Below, piece by piece: positions 18,971-29,814 of a stretch of 36,933 nt of DNA. Each line of letters begins with the position of its first letter. The stretch's first letter is position 1. Made by a program: the position numbers and the translations under genes. Source of the stretch: Planctomycetota bacterium (GTDB lineage Bacteria; Planctomycetota; Phycisphaerae; Phycisphaerales; UBA1924); contig JAJRZG010000223.1 in the NCBI GenBank assembly GCA_024275365.1, forward strand, positions 1-36,933. Direction: 5' to 3'. The notes below the pieces were generated by a model. That model had not been told where the DNA came from, searched no databases, and saw nothing but the letters and a program-made list of their open reading frames with translations.

Positions 18971-21900
18971 CTACTGCCCCCGTATCGGGGACGACCCATC
19001 CCGCCTGGGCAGCCGCCATTCCCGCTGCTGCGATTCCCGGCTCAGACGCTCGATCTCCAGCATCCGCCGCTCCCGCTCGCTCTGCTCCTGCCCGACAACC
19101 CGCGCAAACATCCGCCGGGTTTTGGCAAACTGCTCCAGGGAGACCTCAGGCTTGTTCACCGTCCCCCGCACCTGGGTCGTCACCAACTCGTCCCGGAACT
19201 TCTCAAGCACCGCACTCACCACCGGCAGCCGCTCGGCTGCCCGCGAGGTAAACCGCAGGTCAAGATCAAACCCCGGCAGCGTCATCTCCCCATACCCAAA
19301 GATGTCCACACTCCGGGCAAACACCCCCACCCGCTCAAAGACCACCCGGTCCCCGTCCAGATAAAACACCGCCTCGCCAAAGTCCAGCGGGTCATGCACT
19401 GGCACCTGCAGGTTGCTCACCTTTATCAACGGCAAGAGCAACGGCAGGCTCAGCACCTCGGCGCGCCTGTCCCCGCCTACCAGTATCCGACCCCGCCCAC
19501 GCCGACTCCCCTGCTCGCCCACCACACCCGTCAGTGTCAATCCAGCATCCACCAGCCCCCGAGCCTTGGCATCGGGCCGATCCGGAGCACCCTCCTCGTT
19601 CTGGTCAGCCCGCTCGACCCCCGCCATGTGATCCCAGTCAGCGAGCAGTTCACCCAGTGGCACACCCGCGAGCCGAAACTCTGCGTCATAGACCGACATG
19701 CCGCCAGCACCCGCTCCTGCCTGCACAACCGCCGAGCCCGAGACCCGCCCGCCATAGGCATCGGCCAGAATCACCGGCACAAGCAACGCGCCCGAGAGCG
19801 GGTCGCTGGTGATACGCAACATGCCATCCTGCACATGGATACCCGCAGCCTGCGCCGAATCGAGAATCACCCCGATGCCAAAGTTCCCGTTCGCCTCCCC
19901 CGGCTCGCTCTGCCCCTGAAAGTCCAGATACCCGGATGCGTCGGTCACCTTGACCCCAAAGTCGATGCTTGCCCCGGCAAACTCCACCCTCCCTGATGTT
20001 GTGTACGCCGAATCCTCATCATCATCAAGCGAGACGCGAAACTCCACGCCCTCAGCGGTAAGCAGGCCGGCCGACTCGATCGAGACCGCCTCGAGCGCAC
20101 CGCGAAGCCCTGCGGGGAGCAGGGCACGCACCTCGGGCACAAGACCAAACTCACTTTCGGCGTTGAGCGTACTCTGAAAGAAGATCGACCCGCTCCCGGC
20201 CTCGATCCATGTTCCCCCGATCTCGGCCCACCACCCGTCGCCCTGTGCCCGGAAGGCATCAAAGGTCCCGCCGGTTTCATCGAGGACGATGGCGCCCCGC
20301 ATCGACTCCATCGTCACGCGCTGCCCCGCGATCGTCAGCTCAGCCTGCGTTGGTCTGATCTCACCAGTCACCCTGGGTTGGGTCGATACGCGATTGCCAC
20401 GCAGCACCAGATCGGCATCAAAGATGCCCTTAATCTCTGAGGTCTCCATCGCTTGTGCCAGCTTGGGGGGCAGTGTCCGCTTGGCACCATCCCACACCAG
20501 CGGCGTCTCGAGCTTTGCACCGCGCAATCCCAGCTTGAGAAAGTCTCCTGCTGCCCATGGCCTCCCAAAGGGTGATCGTCCGGAAAGTGCAACGCCGCAC
20601 GCCTGGGCATCATCGAGCCTGACCTGGGCAACCCAGTCATCAAACTCGACCGACTCGGGTGCCAACGCCGAGAACGCAAGCGTGCCCGCGCTGCTCGTGA
20701 CCGTCAGCCGTCCCGCGTCGGTCTCAAAGGCCAACCCCTCGCTCCCGATCACCTCGATATCCAGCCTCGACAACTCGCCATCACCCGAGGCATCGCCCGC
20801 TGCGTGGACCAGAGCTCGCACCCCGCCATCGGGCTGATACGCCGTGCGGATCTTGGTAATCCGAGCCGCCAGCTCCGGGGCGATCACCGTCAGCAAATCC
20901 TCCAGGGCGAGCGTAATATCTGGCACATCAGCAACCACCTCAGCGGTGAACTTCTGGTTTGCTGTCCCCAACCCCATGGTTGCATCAATTGAGAGAGTCC
21001 CCTGTGCTTGGGGGGTGAGCGTCTCGCCCGCAACACCGCCACGCGCACGCACTTGCGAGGTCACTGTCAGCCCAAGCTCTCGCTCGCTCACCCGAAGCCG
21101 ACCCGCCATTTGCTCAAGTTCAACTGCAACCGCATCCACATCAGGCCCGTGTTTCGGCGACGCTGACAAGCCGTCAATCGCAACATCGATGTCGTACCCC
21201 AGTTCCCCGCTCTCGCGGGACTCGATCACCACGACACAATCGATCGCCCCGGTGATCCCCAGTTGCTCCAGTACCGCACTCGAGGAGCGAATCCCCGAAT
21301 ACCCCTCGGGGCTCTCTTGGGCAGGGTCATCGAGCCCGCCGGGAAGTGCCGCCAGGAGCAGCTCATCGGTTGGCACATCATCAGCGGTGATCGTCAGGTG
21401 CAGGCCGCTCTCACCGGGCATGGTCAGGTCGACAAACAAATCAACCCCGACCCGCCCGCCGTGGATGCCCTCAAACTCGCCCGCGATGATGTTCACTTCG
21501 TTATCAGCAACCAGGAGTTCGACATTTCTTGCGATGATCGGCAGCGGGAACCACTCATGGAGAACCCCCGCCTCGGGCACCCGCACCCGGACTTGCTCGG
21601 TGTAGTGGGGCTCTTCGCCCAGTGCCCGCTGCACATCGATCACCACCGACCCGATGCCACCGAGCGCAAAGGGGCCCCCCACCCCGTCACCCCCGCCACC
21701 GCCATCACCGCCCGGTACACGCACCAACCCCCGCTCGAGCAACTTCTGATACTTCTCGCGGCTCATCAACGCCTCGAGAATCTTCTGCCGCTTCGGGCCA
21801 AGCGCGCGGAGCGTCTCCTCGTTGATCGGCACATCATCGACTGTGATGTGCAGATCGACAGCCGCCGCTGATGTCAGCGGCGCGATCACCCCCTCTGCGT

Positions 21901-23284
21901 GCATCCGGGCACCACTCTCGGCGACACCATCGACCCGCACAAGCTAGATCTTCTCTTCATCAAACCGTGCAAGCCCGGTCATCTGGTTGAAGACATACGG
22001 AAAGTCGTGGAACGATGCTGACCCGTCATAAAACTCAAGCTCGCCAGTGACCTTGATCGCGCCCACCCCTGATGCACCCGGCGCTGCCCGCTCGACCACC
22101 ACCGAGGCATCCACCGTCATGGTCGGGTTTGAGAAGTCATTGAGACGACGGATCACGACACCCGGCACGAGCGGCTGCAACTCCTGCTCGCTCTCGAGCA
22201 CGAACCCCCTGGTCTCGATTGCACACCGAAACCCCGCATCAGCAGTCAGCCCGTCATACCGCAGGCGGACCTTCGAGGGCAGGTCGCCCAGCGTCCCCTC
22301 CAGAAACGCCTCAGCCCCCGCGTCGGTCAGCTCAACCCGCCCGGTGACATCGCGCAGCCGAACGAGGTTGTCCCGGTCGGCCTGATGCCCCTGGGCATCA
22401 AAGGGCAGGTTGAGCGAGACGCCGTCGAGGAGGACCTGGCCTGTCGCGACCCCGTCAGCACGCACACTCATCGAGGCACGGGGGATGCCCCCCTCGATGC
22501 GCATGAGGTCGAACACCTCACGGAACTGTGCGGGGATGTGCTCGGGCTGCCACTGCCCAAACTCAAGCCCTTCGAGGGTCAGTGTGACACCGGATGCCGA
22601 GACCCGCCCGGTCAGCCCGAGCCCCCGCCCTTGCGGGTCCGACACCGAGCCCTCGGTGAAGGCGAGCTCGAACCCCTCACCCTCCGAGGCCAGCATCGGC
22701 TGGAGCGAACCCTCGACCCGGAGCGTGCGGAGCAGCTCATACCTGTCACCCGAGTGCTCACCCAACTCGATCGTCCCCTCACGCATGATGACCCGCGGCG
22801 GGGTGGCACTCGAACCGCTGCCGGAGGATGAGACCTTCAGCTCACCCAGATTGATCGACCCGCTCTGCATGTCCCGACTGAGCCGGAGCATGGGCTTGGT
22901 CAGCTCCATCTCGCGGAAAGTCCCAGAGCCCAAGAGCAGCGCGCCCCAGGAGCTTGTGATCTCGATCCGCTCAGCGGTGAACAACTGCCCGGCTGGGCCG
23001 TCCATCCCCGGCAGCCGAACCTCGATACCCGTTCCGATGATTGTTGCGTTGGGCTCAATCACCAGGCTCGAGACCGTGACCTCAGCCCCCAGCATCGACT
23101 CGACCCGGGGCAGGACAATCACCTTGACGAGGGCTGTCCGTGTCAGGACGACCGGCAGCAGCACTGCCACAGCCACAATCAACAGCAGCACCAACAGGCC
23201 CCGTCGCCGACGGGGGCGGTGTGTGCCATCGGGTTCTGGTTTGGTACGCTGGCGTGGCATATCGAGGTGAGTATTCTCTGTCAT
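18971..23284 (-). CDS. Very large AsmA/TamB-like envelope protein, interrupted by in-frame TAG at 21944-21946
   Basis: N-terminal TM (GLLVLLLIVAVAVLLPVVLTRTALV), beta-rich repeats and AsmA-like C-terminus (VDIFGYGEMTLPGFDLDLRFTSRA...VRGTVNKPEVSL). ORFs 21944-23557 and 18971-21940 are in the same frame: ...GLARFDEEKI*LVRVDGVAESGARMHAEGVI... Confidence 0.8.
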
Positions 23285-23303
23285 GCTATGGCGTGCGACT
23301 GCC

Positions 23304-24035
23304 ATGGCTCGTGTGACACCCTGCCGGAGCCCGACCATCAGCCATTCCCGCCTGCTCGATCCGGTGCTGACGACAGGCCCCTGCCTGCTGGCGGTCGCAG
23401 CCCCGCGCGAAGCCGAGGCTGTCCTTGTCGGGCTGGGATCTGCTGATTCAACCCCACCAGCGCCCTGGACCACCCGTGTGCTCAACGACCGGCTCCACCT
23501 TGTTGTGACGGGCGTTGGCAAATCGAACGCAGCCGGGGCTGTGGCTCGGGCGCTCACGAGCCAGCACTCGGGGGTGCTGAGTCTTGGGCTTGCGGGTGCT
23601 CTGCCCGCGTTGCCTGGTCTTGAGGTGGGTCAGGTGATGCTCGCTGACACCTGCCATCTCGCCGATGAGGGGCTCAGCACACCCGACCGCTTCCTCACTC
23701 AGAGCGAGTTGGGGTTCCCCGCCTGTGACAGTCTGGGCGAGCGATTCCCTACCGACCCCACTTGGCGCGATGCCCTTGCGGCACTCGCCCTCCGGATCGG
23801 CCCATGCGCAACGGTCTCGACCTGCTCTGGGACAGATGCCCGAGCAACAGAGATCGCCCGTCGAACCGGTGCGCTCTGTGAAGATATGGAAAGCGCCGCT
23901 GTCGCCCTCACTGCCCATCGGCGTGGGATGCCCTTCTCCTGCATCCGCGTCATCAGCAACCAGACCGGCGACCACCAGGCCTGGGACCTTGAGCTGGCGT
24001 TCTCGGTCCTTGCTCGCGTCGCGGGGGGGCTGTGA
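23304..24035 (+). CDS. Nucleoside phosphorylase-fold enzyme, probable futalosine hydrolase (MqnB-like)
   Basis: LAVAAPREAEAVL, LVVTGVGKSNAAGAVARAL, LSLGLAGAL, GALCEDMESAAVALTAHRRGMPFSCIRVISNQTGD. Confidence 0.75.
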   Translation: MARVTPCRSPTISHSRLLDPVLTTGPCLLAVAAPREAEAVLVGLGSADSTPPAPWTTRVLNDRLHLVVTGVGKSNAAGAVARALTSQHSGVLSLGLAGALPALPGLEVGQVMLADTCHLADEGLSTPDRFLTQSELGFPACDSLGERFPTDPTWRDALAALALRIGPCATVSTCSGTDARATEIARRTGALCEDMESAAVALTAHRRGMPFSCIRVISNQTGDHQAWDLELAFSVLARVAGGL

Positions 24036-24047
24036 GGTAATCGTTGT

Positions 24048-24171
24048 TACCACGGAGGACACGGAGTTTCACGGAGGAAAGGCAGAAAGACAGTGTATTC
24101 GCAGATAAGTACAGATGGACACAGAGAAAGAGAGAAGGTGTATGACTGGTGGCACGGTTCTCCCAACCGTG
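24048..24171. repeat. Intergenic copy/half-copy of the accacagagg- and ggcacggttct-type repeats
   Basis: ttaccacggaggacacggagtttcacggaggaaaggcagaaagaca followed by ggcacggttctcccaaccgtg (24151-24171). Confidence 0.75.
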
Positions 24172-24541
24172 CGCGGTGCCTGTATACGCATGACAAGAAG
24201 AACTCGTGTGTTTCTACAATCCCTGTGTGAGAGCACAGCTTCTGAGTATGTCTGTGACAGTCGCCATCCACAAACCCGAGCTTGCGCTCGGGGCTCGTAG
24301 AGACACTCGCGATCTCTACCCAACGCCCGAGAGTTGTGAGAGCCTGCACGGGTTCTGCGGCTTGTACCGTCTGGGTTATCTCCTCCCTCTGAACGGACCA
24401 GCCACTTGGATGATCTAGGGAGTCTGCCCCTGCGCAGACCTGCCGGGCATGCCTCAACCCCGGGCGAACTCTCGCCGATGATCCAGAGTGTGGATCGTTG
24501 GCCCTGCGTGATGAGCGTTGAGTTGGAGGGGTGGCTTCGGT

Positions 24542-25780
24542 ATGAGATTACCCGGTCTTAAGCGTGCAAGCGGTACTGTGAATCATCGGGCTGTCGGTGC
24601 AACAATCGCGATCGACTATGGCTCAACGACGCTCAAGGTCTTGCAGTTGAGCAGCGAGAGCACGCCGACTCTGCTCGCTGCGGGGTGTGTCGAGACACCC
24701 GAGGACCTCCGGGGAAATATCAAACAACGGCTCGAGTTTCAGTTCGAGGCTCTGCCCAAACTCGTCTCATCACTCAAGCTCAAGGGCAGGCGAGCCGCCT
24801 GCGTCATCCCCTCACCTCTCACCTTCTGCAAGCATGTTCAGTTCCCCAAGCAGGACGGCATGCCCCCCGAGGTGCTCGCCGACACGATGCTCACCGAGCA
24901 ACTCGACCGCGATGCCTCGACACTGGTGCGGCGGCTGATCCCGGTCCCGGGCACAGACCGCGCCTCGAGCTCGGGGAAGAACGAATACATCTGCCTCGCC
25001 ACGGGTCGAGAGATCATTGACAAACTTATGAAAGCGATCCGGTCTGCCAAGCTCGAACCGGTCGGCATGCACTCAGAGTTTGAGGCAACACTGCACGCCT
25101 TCCACTACCTCAACCGCCGCGATTCCGACATTGACCGCGCCACCCTCTACCTTGATATGGGTGGTGGCCAGACCCAGGTCGTCATCGGGCATGGGAAAAA
25201 ACTTGTCTTTGCACGGACCATCGGTATTGGTGGCTTGTCACTTGATGAATGCCTTGCGCAAGCCCTCGCCTGTTCGATCGTACAGGCACGCAAGGCTCGG
25301 CTTGCGATGGGTGACCTTGTTCCCCGAGCGGCACCGGCACGCTCTGCTGTCCCCGCTCTCGCCATGCACACCGACGAGGGCGGCGTGATGCTCGCCGATG
25401 ACAGGCGCGATCGTGCGTCCCCCCCGGGACTGAGCCCCGAAGTCGCTGAGACTGCCCCTGCCCCGACAGCACCCTCGGGGGCTTCACTCCTCGAACCGCT
25501 CGAGATCCTTGCTGATGAAGCTGGCATGTGTGTCCGATACCACGACACCATGTTCCCAAGCGCCCGCGTCAGCAATGTCATACTTGTTGGGGGGGAAGCT
25601 CGACACCGGGGTCTGTGCCAGCACATCGCCCAGTCGCTCCGTCTGCCGGCGCGCGTCGCCGACCCGCTCAGCCTAATCACCAAGACCGGCCAAGAACATG
25701 TCATTGGGTTGGATCTCAACTCGCCACTGCCCGGATGGGTCGTCCCCATCGGGCTCTGCCAGTGCCCGACCGATCTCTGA
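24542..25780 (+). CDS. PilM-like actin-fold type IV pilus/T2SS assembly protein
   Basis: VGATIAIDYGSTTLKVLQLS, RRAACVIPSPLTFCKHVQFP, ATLYLDMGGGQTQVVIGHG, VSNVILVGGEARHRGL; followed by pilN/O/P-like genes. Confidence 0.85.
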   Translation: MRLPGLKRASGTVNHRAVGATIAIDYGSTTLKVLQLSSESTPTLLAAGCVETPEDLRGNIKQRLEFQFEALPKLVSSLKLKGRRAACVIPSPLTFCKHVQFPKQDGMPPEVLADTMLTEQLDRDASTLVRRLIPVPGTDRASSSGKNEYICLATGREIIDKLMKAIRSAKLEPVGMHSEFEATLHAFHYLNRRDSDIDRATLYLDMGGGQTQVVIGHGKKLVFARTIGIGGLSLDECLAQALACSIVQARKARLAMGDLVPRAAPARSAVPALAMHTDEGGVMLADDRRDRASPPGLSPEVAETAPAPTAPSGASLLEPLEILADEAGMCVRYHDTMFPSARVSNVILVGGEARHRGLCQHIAQSLRLPARVADPLSLITKTGQEHVIGLDLNSPLPGWVVPIGLCQCPTDL

Positions 25781-25805
25781 ACCTTTGAGCCGAGGAGTCA
25801 CACCG

Positions 25806-26588
25806 ATGAGTAAGGTCCCCTGGCAAAACGACAACTCGAGCTCTCCCGGGAGCTTCCTGCCCAAAGACTATATCCAGGGCAAGCAAGACTTGCGCTTTGT
25901 CGCGATCACGGTCAGCCTCTTTATCATCGTGATGCTCGGTGTGGTTGGTGCGTTCCTGGTCACCAACCAACGCTGGACGAGCGTGCGTGACCAGCAGACG
26001 ATGATCGCAGCCGAGTATGAATCCGAAAGCGCCAAGCTCGATCAGCTCAAGCTGCTCGAAACGCAGCGTGAGGAGATGCTCTCCAAGGCCCGCATCACCA
26101 CGACGCTCCTCGAGACCGCCCCCCGCTCGGTCCTGCTTGCCGAGCTTGTGACGAGCCTCCCCAAAGAGGCGACGCTCCTGCAGGTCCAGCTCGACTCGAA
26201 GCGCATCAAGCAGTCGCCCGTCAACGCCGCCTCGCGGGACGCAAAGAAAGCAAAGGCAAAGACTGGCAGCCGAAGCAAGAGCAACAAGGGGAAGGAGATG
26301 CCCCCACCGGTTGTCCTCCCACCCAAGTTTGAGTACACCCTCACCATCACGGGTGTCGCGCCGACAAACACCCAGGTCGCTGACTACCTCAACAGGCTCC
26401 AGAACTCACCGTTGCTTGAGAAAGTCGAGCTCGCCTTTATCCAGCAGACCAACCTCGAGGACCTCGATCTCCGCCGCTTTGAGATTGTCGCAAGGCTTCC
26501 AGACGATGCCGATGCCCGCGAGGTGAATGACACCGAAGAGTTTGACCTCGACCTCGCCTCCATTCCTGGCAGGGAGTACAACCAATGA
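25806..26588 (+). CDS. PilN-like protein
   Basis: Single TM (VAITVSLFIIVMLGVVGAFLVTN), coiled coil, position between pilM- and pilO-like genes. Confidence 0.78.
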   Translation: MSKVPWQNDNSSSPGSFLPKDYIQGKQDLRFVAITVSLFIIVMLGVVGAFLVTNQRWTSVRDQQTMIAAEYESESAKLDQLKLLETQREEMLSKARITTTLLETAPRSVLLAELVTSLPKEATLLQVQLDSKRIKQSPVNAASRDAKKAKAKTGSRSKSNKGKEMPPPVVLPPKFEYTLTITGVAPTNTQVADYLNRLQNSPLLEKVELAFIQQTNLEDLDLRRFEIVARLPDDADAREVNDTEEFDLDLASIPGREYNQ

Positions 26589-27121
26589 ACCTCGGCATGC
26601 GTGAGTCGGCGGTGCTGGCGTTGGTGCTTGCGATCCCGGTCGTGAGCTATGCGCTGGTTTTCTCGCCACAGAACAAAGACATCAGCTCGGCGTTGCAGGA
26701 AATCTCGCACAAGAAAGACCTGCTCGATTCCCTCCGCACCGAGACCGCCCGCACCGACGACCTCGCCCTGGCAAATGCCGAGATTGCCGAACGCATTACC
26801 GAGATCGAAGACCGGCTGCCCAACACCAAAGAGATCGACAATGTTGTCAGGCAGATCTCAGAGCTTGCGGTGACCTCCGGGCTCACCCCCCCGACGCTCG
26901 CCAGTGGCAAGCCGATCGAGGCCGGGACCTACTGGGAGCAGCCGCTCACCGTCACCACCACGGGCAACTTCGCGGGGTATTACCGCTTCCTCCAGAAGCT
27001 CGAACGCCTCCCACGCATCACCCGCATCCCCGAGTTCACCCTCCGGCGCGACACCAAGAACGACGGCCGTATTGCGATCGAGTTTACCCTCAGTATCTTC
27101 TTTCTGGATGACACACCATGA
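26585..27121 (+). CDS. PilO-like protein
   Basis: N-terminal TM, coiled coil (LQEISHKKDLLDSL...), LTVTTTGNFAGYYRFLQKLERLPRITRIPEFTL; 4-nt overlap with the upstream gene. Confidence 0.82.
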   Translation: MNLGMRESAVLALVLAIPVVSYALVFSPQNKDISSALQEISHKKDLLDSLRTETARTDDLALANAEIAERITEIEDRLPNTKEIDNVVRQISELAVTSGLTPPTLASGKPIEAGTYWEQPLTVTTTGNFAGYYRFLQKLERLPRITRIPEFTLRRDTKNDGRIAIEFTLSIFFLDDTP

Positions 27122-27798
27122 GCGATTTCCTTGAAGATCAATCGAGCGACAAGAACACCCACACAAGCTCGTCTGCGCCCAAAGATGTCCAATCGCCTCT
27201 CCTGCTCACCGAGATGGGAGTGCCCGAGGACATGTTCGCACCAGCCAAGATCAGCAAACACTCCAACCACGGAGTCGTTGCGGGCTTGCTTGTTGTGGGT
27301 GCCGTCGGGGTGATCTTTGCGATGCGTCAGTTCGGGCTGGGACCGGCGGTGTCCCTTGCCGAGATGAGCATCGACTACGAGCCCGCTCCTGTGTCGGTCG
27401 GTGCAGCACCCGGCAAGGTACTCTCTGATCTCGACCGCAGCCGCCGGGCAATCCAGGTGCCCGCCGAGCTCATCACACAAGACCCCTTCGAGCTCGACAA
27501 CGCCCAAACCACGGTTGAACAGCCGACGGTAGACCCCGATCTTGCCAGACGAGCCGAGGAAGAAAGCCTCCGCCTGGCCCGTGAGCAGCGCAAGAAGGAG
27601 CTCGACGACGCACTCGCCAAGCTCAAACTCCAGAGTGTCATGGGGGGCTCAAAGCCGATCGCGCGGATCGACAACCAGGTCTGCAAGATGGGCATGATGG
27701 TCGGTGAGTTCTTCATGATCTCCCGAATCGAGGGGCGCAAAGTCACTCTCACCGCAGACGGGTACACCTTTGTGCTCTCGATGGAAAAGAACGACTAA
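27118..27798 (+). CDS. PilP-like assembly protein
   Basis: Single TM, C-terminal LQSVMGGSKPIARIDNQVCKMGMMVGEFFMISRIEGRKVTLTADGYTFVLSM; position in the operon. Confidence 0.65.
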   Translation: MSDFLEDQSSDKNTHTSSSAPKDVQSPLLLTEMGVPEDMFAPAKISKHSNHGVVAGLLVVGAVGVIFAMRQFGLGPAVSLAEMSIDYEPAPVSVGAAPGKVLSDLDRSRRAIQVPAELITQDPFELDNAQTTVEQPTVDPDLARRAEEESLRLAREQRKKELDDALAKLKLQSVMGGSKPIARIDNQVCKMGMMVGEFFMISRIEGRKVTLTADGYTFVLSMEKND

Positions 27799-27817
27799 CC
27801 CATGGCAGGGGTCACAG

Positions 27818-29794
27818 GTGGCCAAACACCGGATTGACGACATCCTGAAGCACTCCATCCCCCAGCCACCCTCGCGCGGCCCAGCCAAATCTGCGTGCGA
27901 TGCCGACGAAGATGCCCCCGTCTTCAGCCCGCTCCCCGCGATGCCCTCGAGCCAGATGCCCGGTCCGGAACCCGTCGCAGACACCGCCAGTGATCCAGTC
28001 ATTGAGATCGCGTCTACGCAGGGTGAAGCCGACGACATCATGTTCGAGTTCAACCCCCAAGAACAACTCCCAAGCGATGCCGGGCTCGCCAAACTCCTCC
28101 TCGACCAGAACACGATCTCGAGAGAAATCCTCACGGCTGCCGAGCAAATCCTCAGTCAGACCCCGGGCCGAAACCTCGTCGAGTTGCTCTTGGAGCAGGG
28201 CGCAGATGAGGCGGCGGTCCAGCGTGCTGTTGCCGAGCACGCCGGTCTGCCCTATGAGCCAATCGATCTTGTCGCCGGGCTTGATGGTGGATTCGATGGT
28301 CGGCTTCTCCAACGGCTCGGACCCGGGTTTTGTAAATCCAACGGCGTGCTCCCCCTCCGCACCGAGGGCTCGCGAGTGGTCATCGGCTCGGTCAAACCCG
28401 ATGGTGTGTTCGTCCTCGATGAGGTCAAGGAACGGCTGGGTGTCGCTGCTGTCAAACTCGTCATCGTGACCTGGTTTGATATCCGTGGTGCCCTCGAGAT
28501 TGTCGGTGTTGACGGCGAAACAGAAGAAGAAACCATCGACCTCTCGAGCCTCCTCGAAGATGTCGATGAGGCGGATGTCGCGGTTGCCGAGGTCGTCGGC
28601 AACAACGAGGTCGATCTCGAACAACAGGCCGGCGAGAGCCCGGTCATCCGCTATGTCAACTTCATCATTCAGAGCGCCATCAAAGAGGGTGCAAGTGATA
28701 TCCACATCGAGCCCGCTGATAAAAAACTCAAGGTCCGCTTCCGGATCGACGGCGTGCTCTTTGAGATGATGAACCCCCCCGTCTCGATGTCGGCTGCCAT
28801 TACGAGCCGACTCAAGATCATGGCAAACCTTGATATCTCCGAGCGACGCATTCCTCAGGACGGCCGCATCCGGTGTACCGTCCAGGGGCGAAAGCTGGAC
28901 CTCCGCGTCTCCACCCTTCCCTGTGGCTATGGCGAAAAAACCGTCATGCGTATCCTCGACACGCGCTCGATCAATGTCAAACTCGAAGACCTCGGCTTTG
29001 ATCCGCAAATCCTGGAAATCTGGTACAAAGAGATCAAAGCTCCCAACGGCATCGTCCTCGTCACCGGGCCAACGGGCTCGGGTAAAACCACGCCACTCTA
29101 CTCCTCGCTGCGACAACTCGACAAAAACAAACTTAACATCTCGACCGTCGAAGACCCTATCGAATATCACCTCGAAGGTGTCACACAGACCCAGACCCAT
29201 GAGAAAATCGGCATGACCTTTGGTCGGGCGCTCAAGGCCCTGCTCCGCCAGGACCCCGATGTGATTATGCTCGGCGAAATCCGCGACCTGGAAACCGCCC
29301 ACACCGCCATCCAGGCTGCGCTGACGGGCCACCTCGTGCTCTCGACACTCCACACCAACGATGCACCAAGCTCGATCACCCGGCTTGTCAACATCGGGCT
29401 TGAACCCTTCCTTGTTGGCGCTGCGGTCAACTCGGTGCTCGCCCAGCGGCTGGTCCGTCGGCTCTGCGCGCACTGCAAAGCTCAGGAAAAACCGACCGAA
29501 GAGATGACTGAGTACCTTGAGATGCAAGGCCTTGATGTAGAGCTGGAGTGGGTCCCCAAGGGCTGCGACCGGTGCCGAAGTACTGGCTATGCTGGGCGCG
29601 TAGGCATCTACGAGCTGCTCGCCATCGACGACCAGACGCGCGACATCATCGCGCGAAACCCAAATGTCAGCGAGTTCCGAAGGCTCTGCCTCGACCGGGG
29701 CATGGTCTCACTCCGGGCCGACGGCATCCGCAAGGTTGCGCAAGGGCTCACCACCATTCCAGAAATTTTCCGTGTCACCGAAGCCTCGGCTTGA
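27818..29794 (+). CDS. GspE/PilB-type secretion ATPase
   Basis: GIVLVTGPTGSGKTT Walker A, LLRQDPDVIMLGEIRDLETAHTAIQAALTGHLVLSTLHTNDA, zinc motif CAHCK...CDRCRSTGYAGRVGIYELL. GTG 27818 chosen as start. Confidence 0.92.
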   Translation: MAKHRIDDILKHSIPQPPSRGPAKSACDADEDAPVFSPLPAMPSSQMPGPEPVADTASDPVIEIASTQGEADDIMFEFNPQEQLPSDAGLAKLLLDQNTISREILTAAEQILSQTPGRNLVELLLEQGADEAAVQRAVAEHAGLPYEPIDLVAGLDGGFDGRLLQRLGPGFCKSNGVLPLRTEGSRVVIGSVKPDGVFVLDEVKERLGVAAVKLVIVTWFDIRGALEIVGVDGETEEETIDLSSLLEDVDEADVAVAEVVGNNEVDLEQQAGESPVIRYVNFIIQSAIKEGASDIHIEPADKKLKVRFRIDGVLFEMMNPPVSMSAAITSRLKIMANLDISERRIPQDGRIRCTVQGRKLDLRVSTLPCGYGEKTVMRILDTRSINVKLEDLGFDPQILEIWYKEIKAPNGIVLVTGPTGSGKTTPLYSSLRQLDKNKLNISTVEDPIEYHLEGVTQTQTHEKIGMTFGRALKALLRQDPDVIMLGEIRDLETAHTAIQAALTGHLVLSTLHTNDAPSSITRLVNIGLEPFLVGAAVNSVLAQRLVRRLCAHCKAQEKPTEEMTEYLEMQGLDVELEWVPKGCDRCRSTGYAGRVGIYELLAIDDQTRDIIARNPNVSEFRRLCLDRGMVSLRADGIRKVAQGLTTIPEIFRVTEASA

Positions 29795-29814
29795 GAGCCG
29801 CCCGGAGTCGAATC

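Noticed and set aside
11016-21946. Genome-wide reassignment of TAG to an amino acid
   Set aside because: TAG also ends queE, the CaCA antiporter, atpA itself and the AsmA-like gene at natural C-termini, and the third internal stop is TAA. Wholesale recoding is not supported; error, nonsense mutation or local readthrough is more likely.
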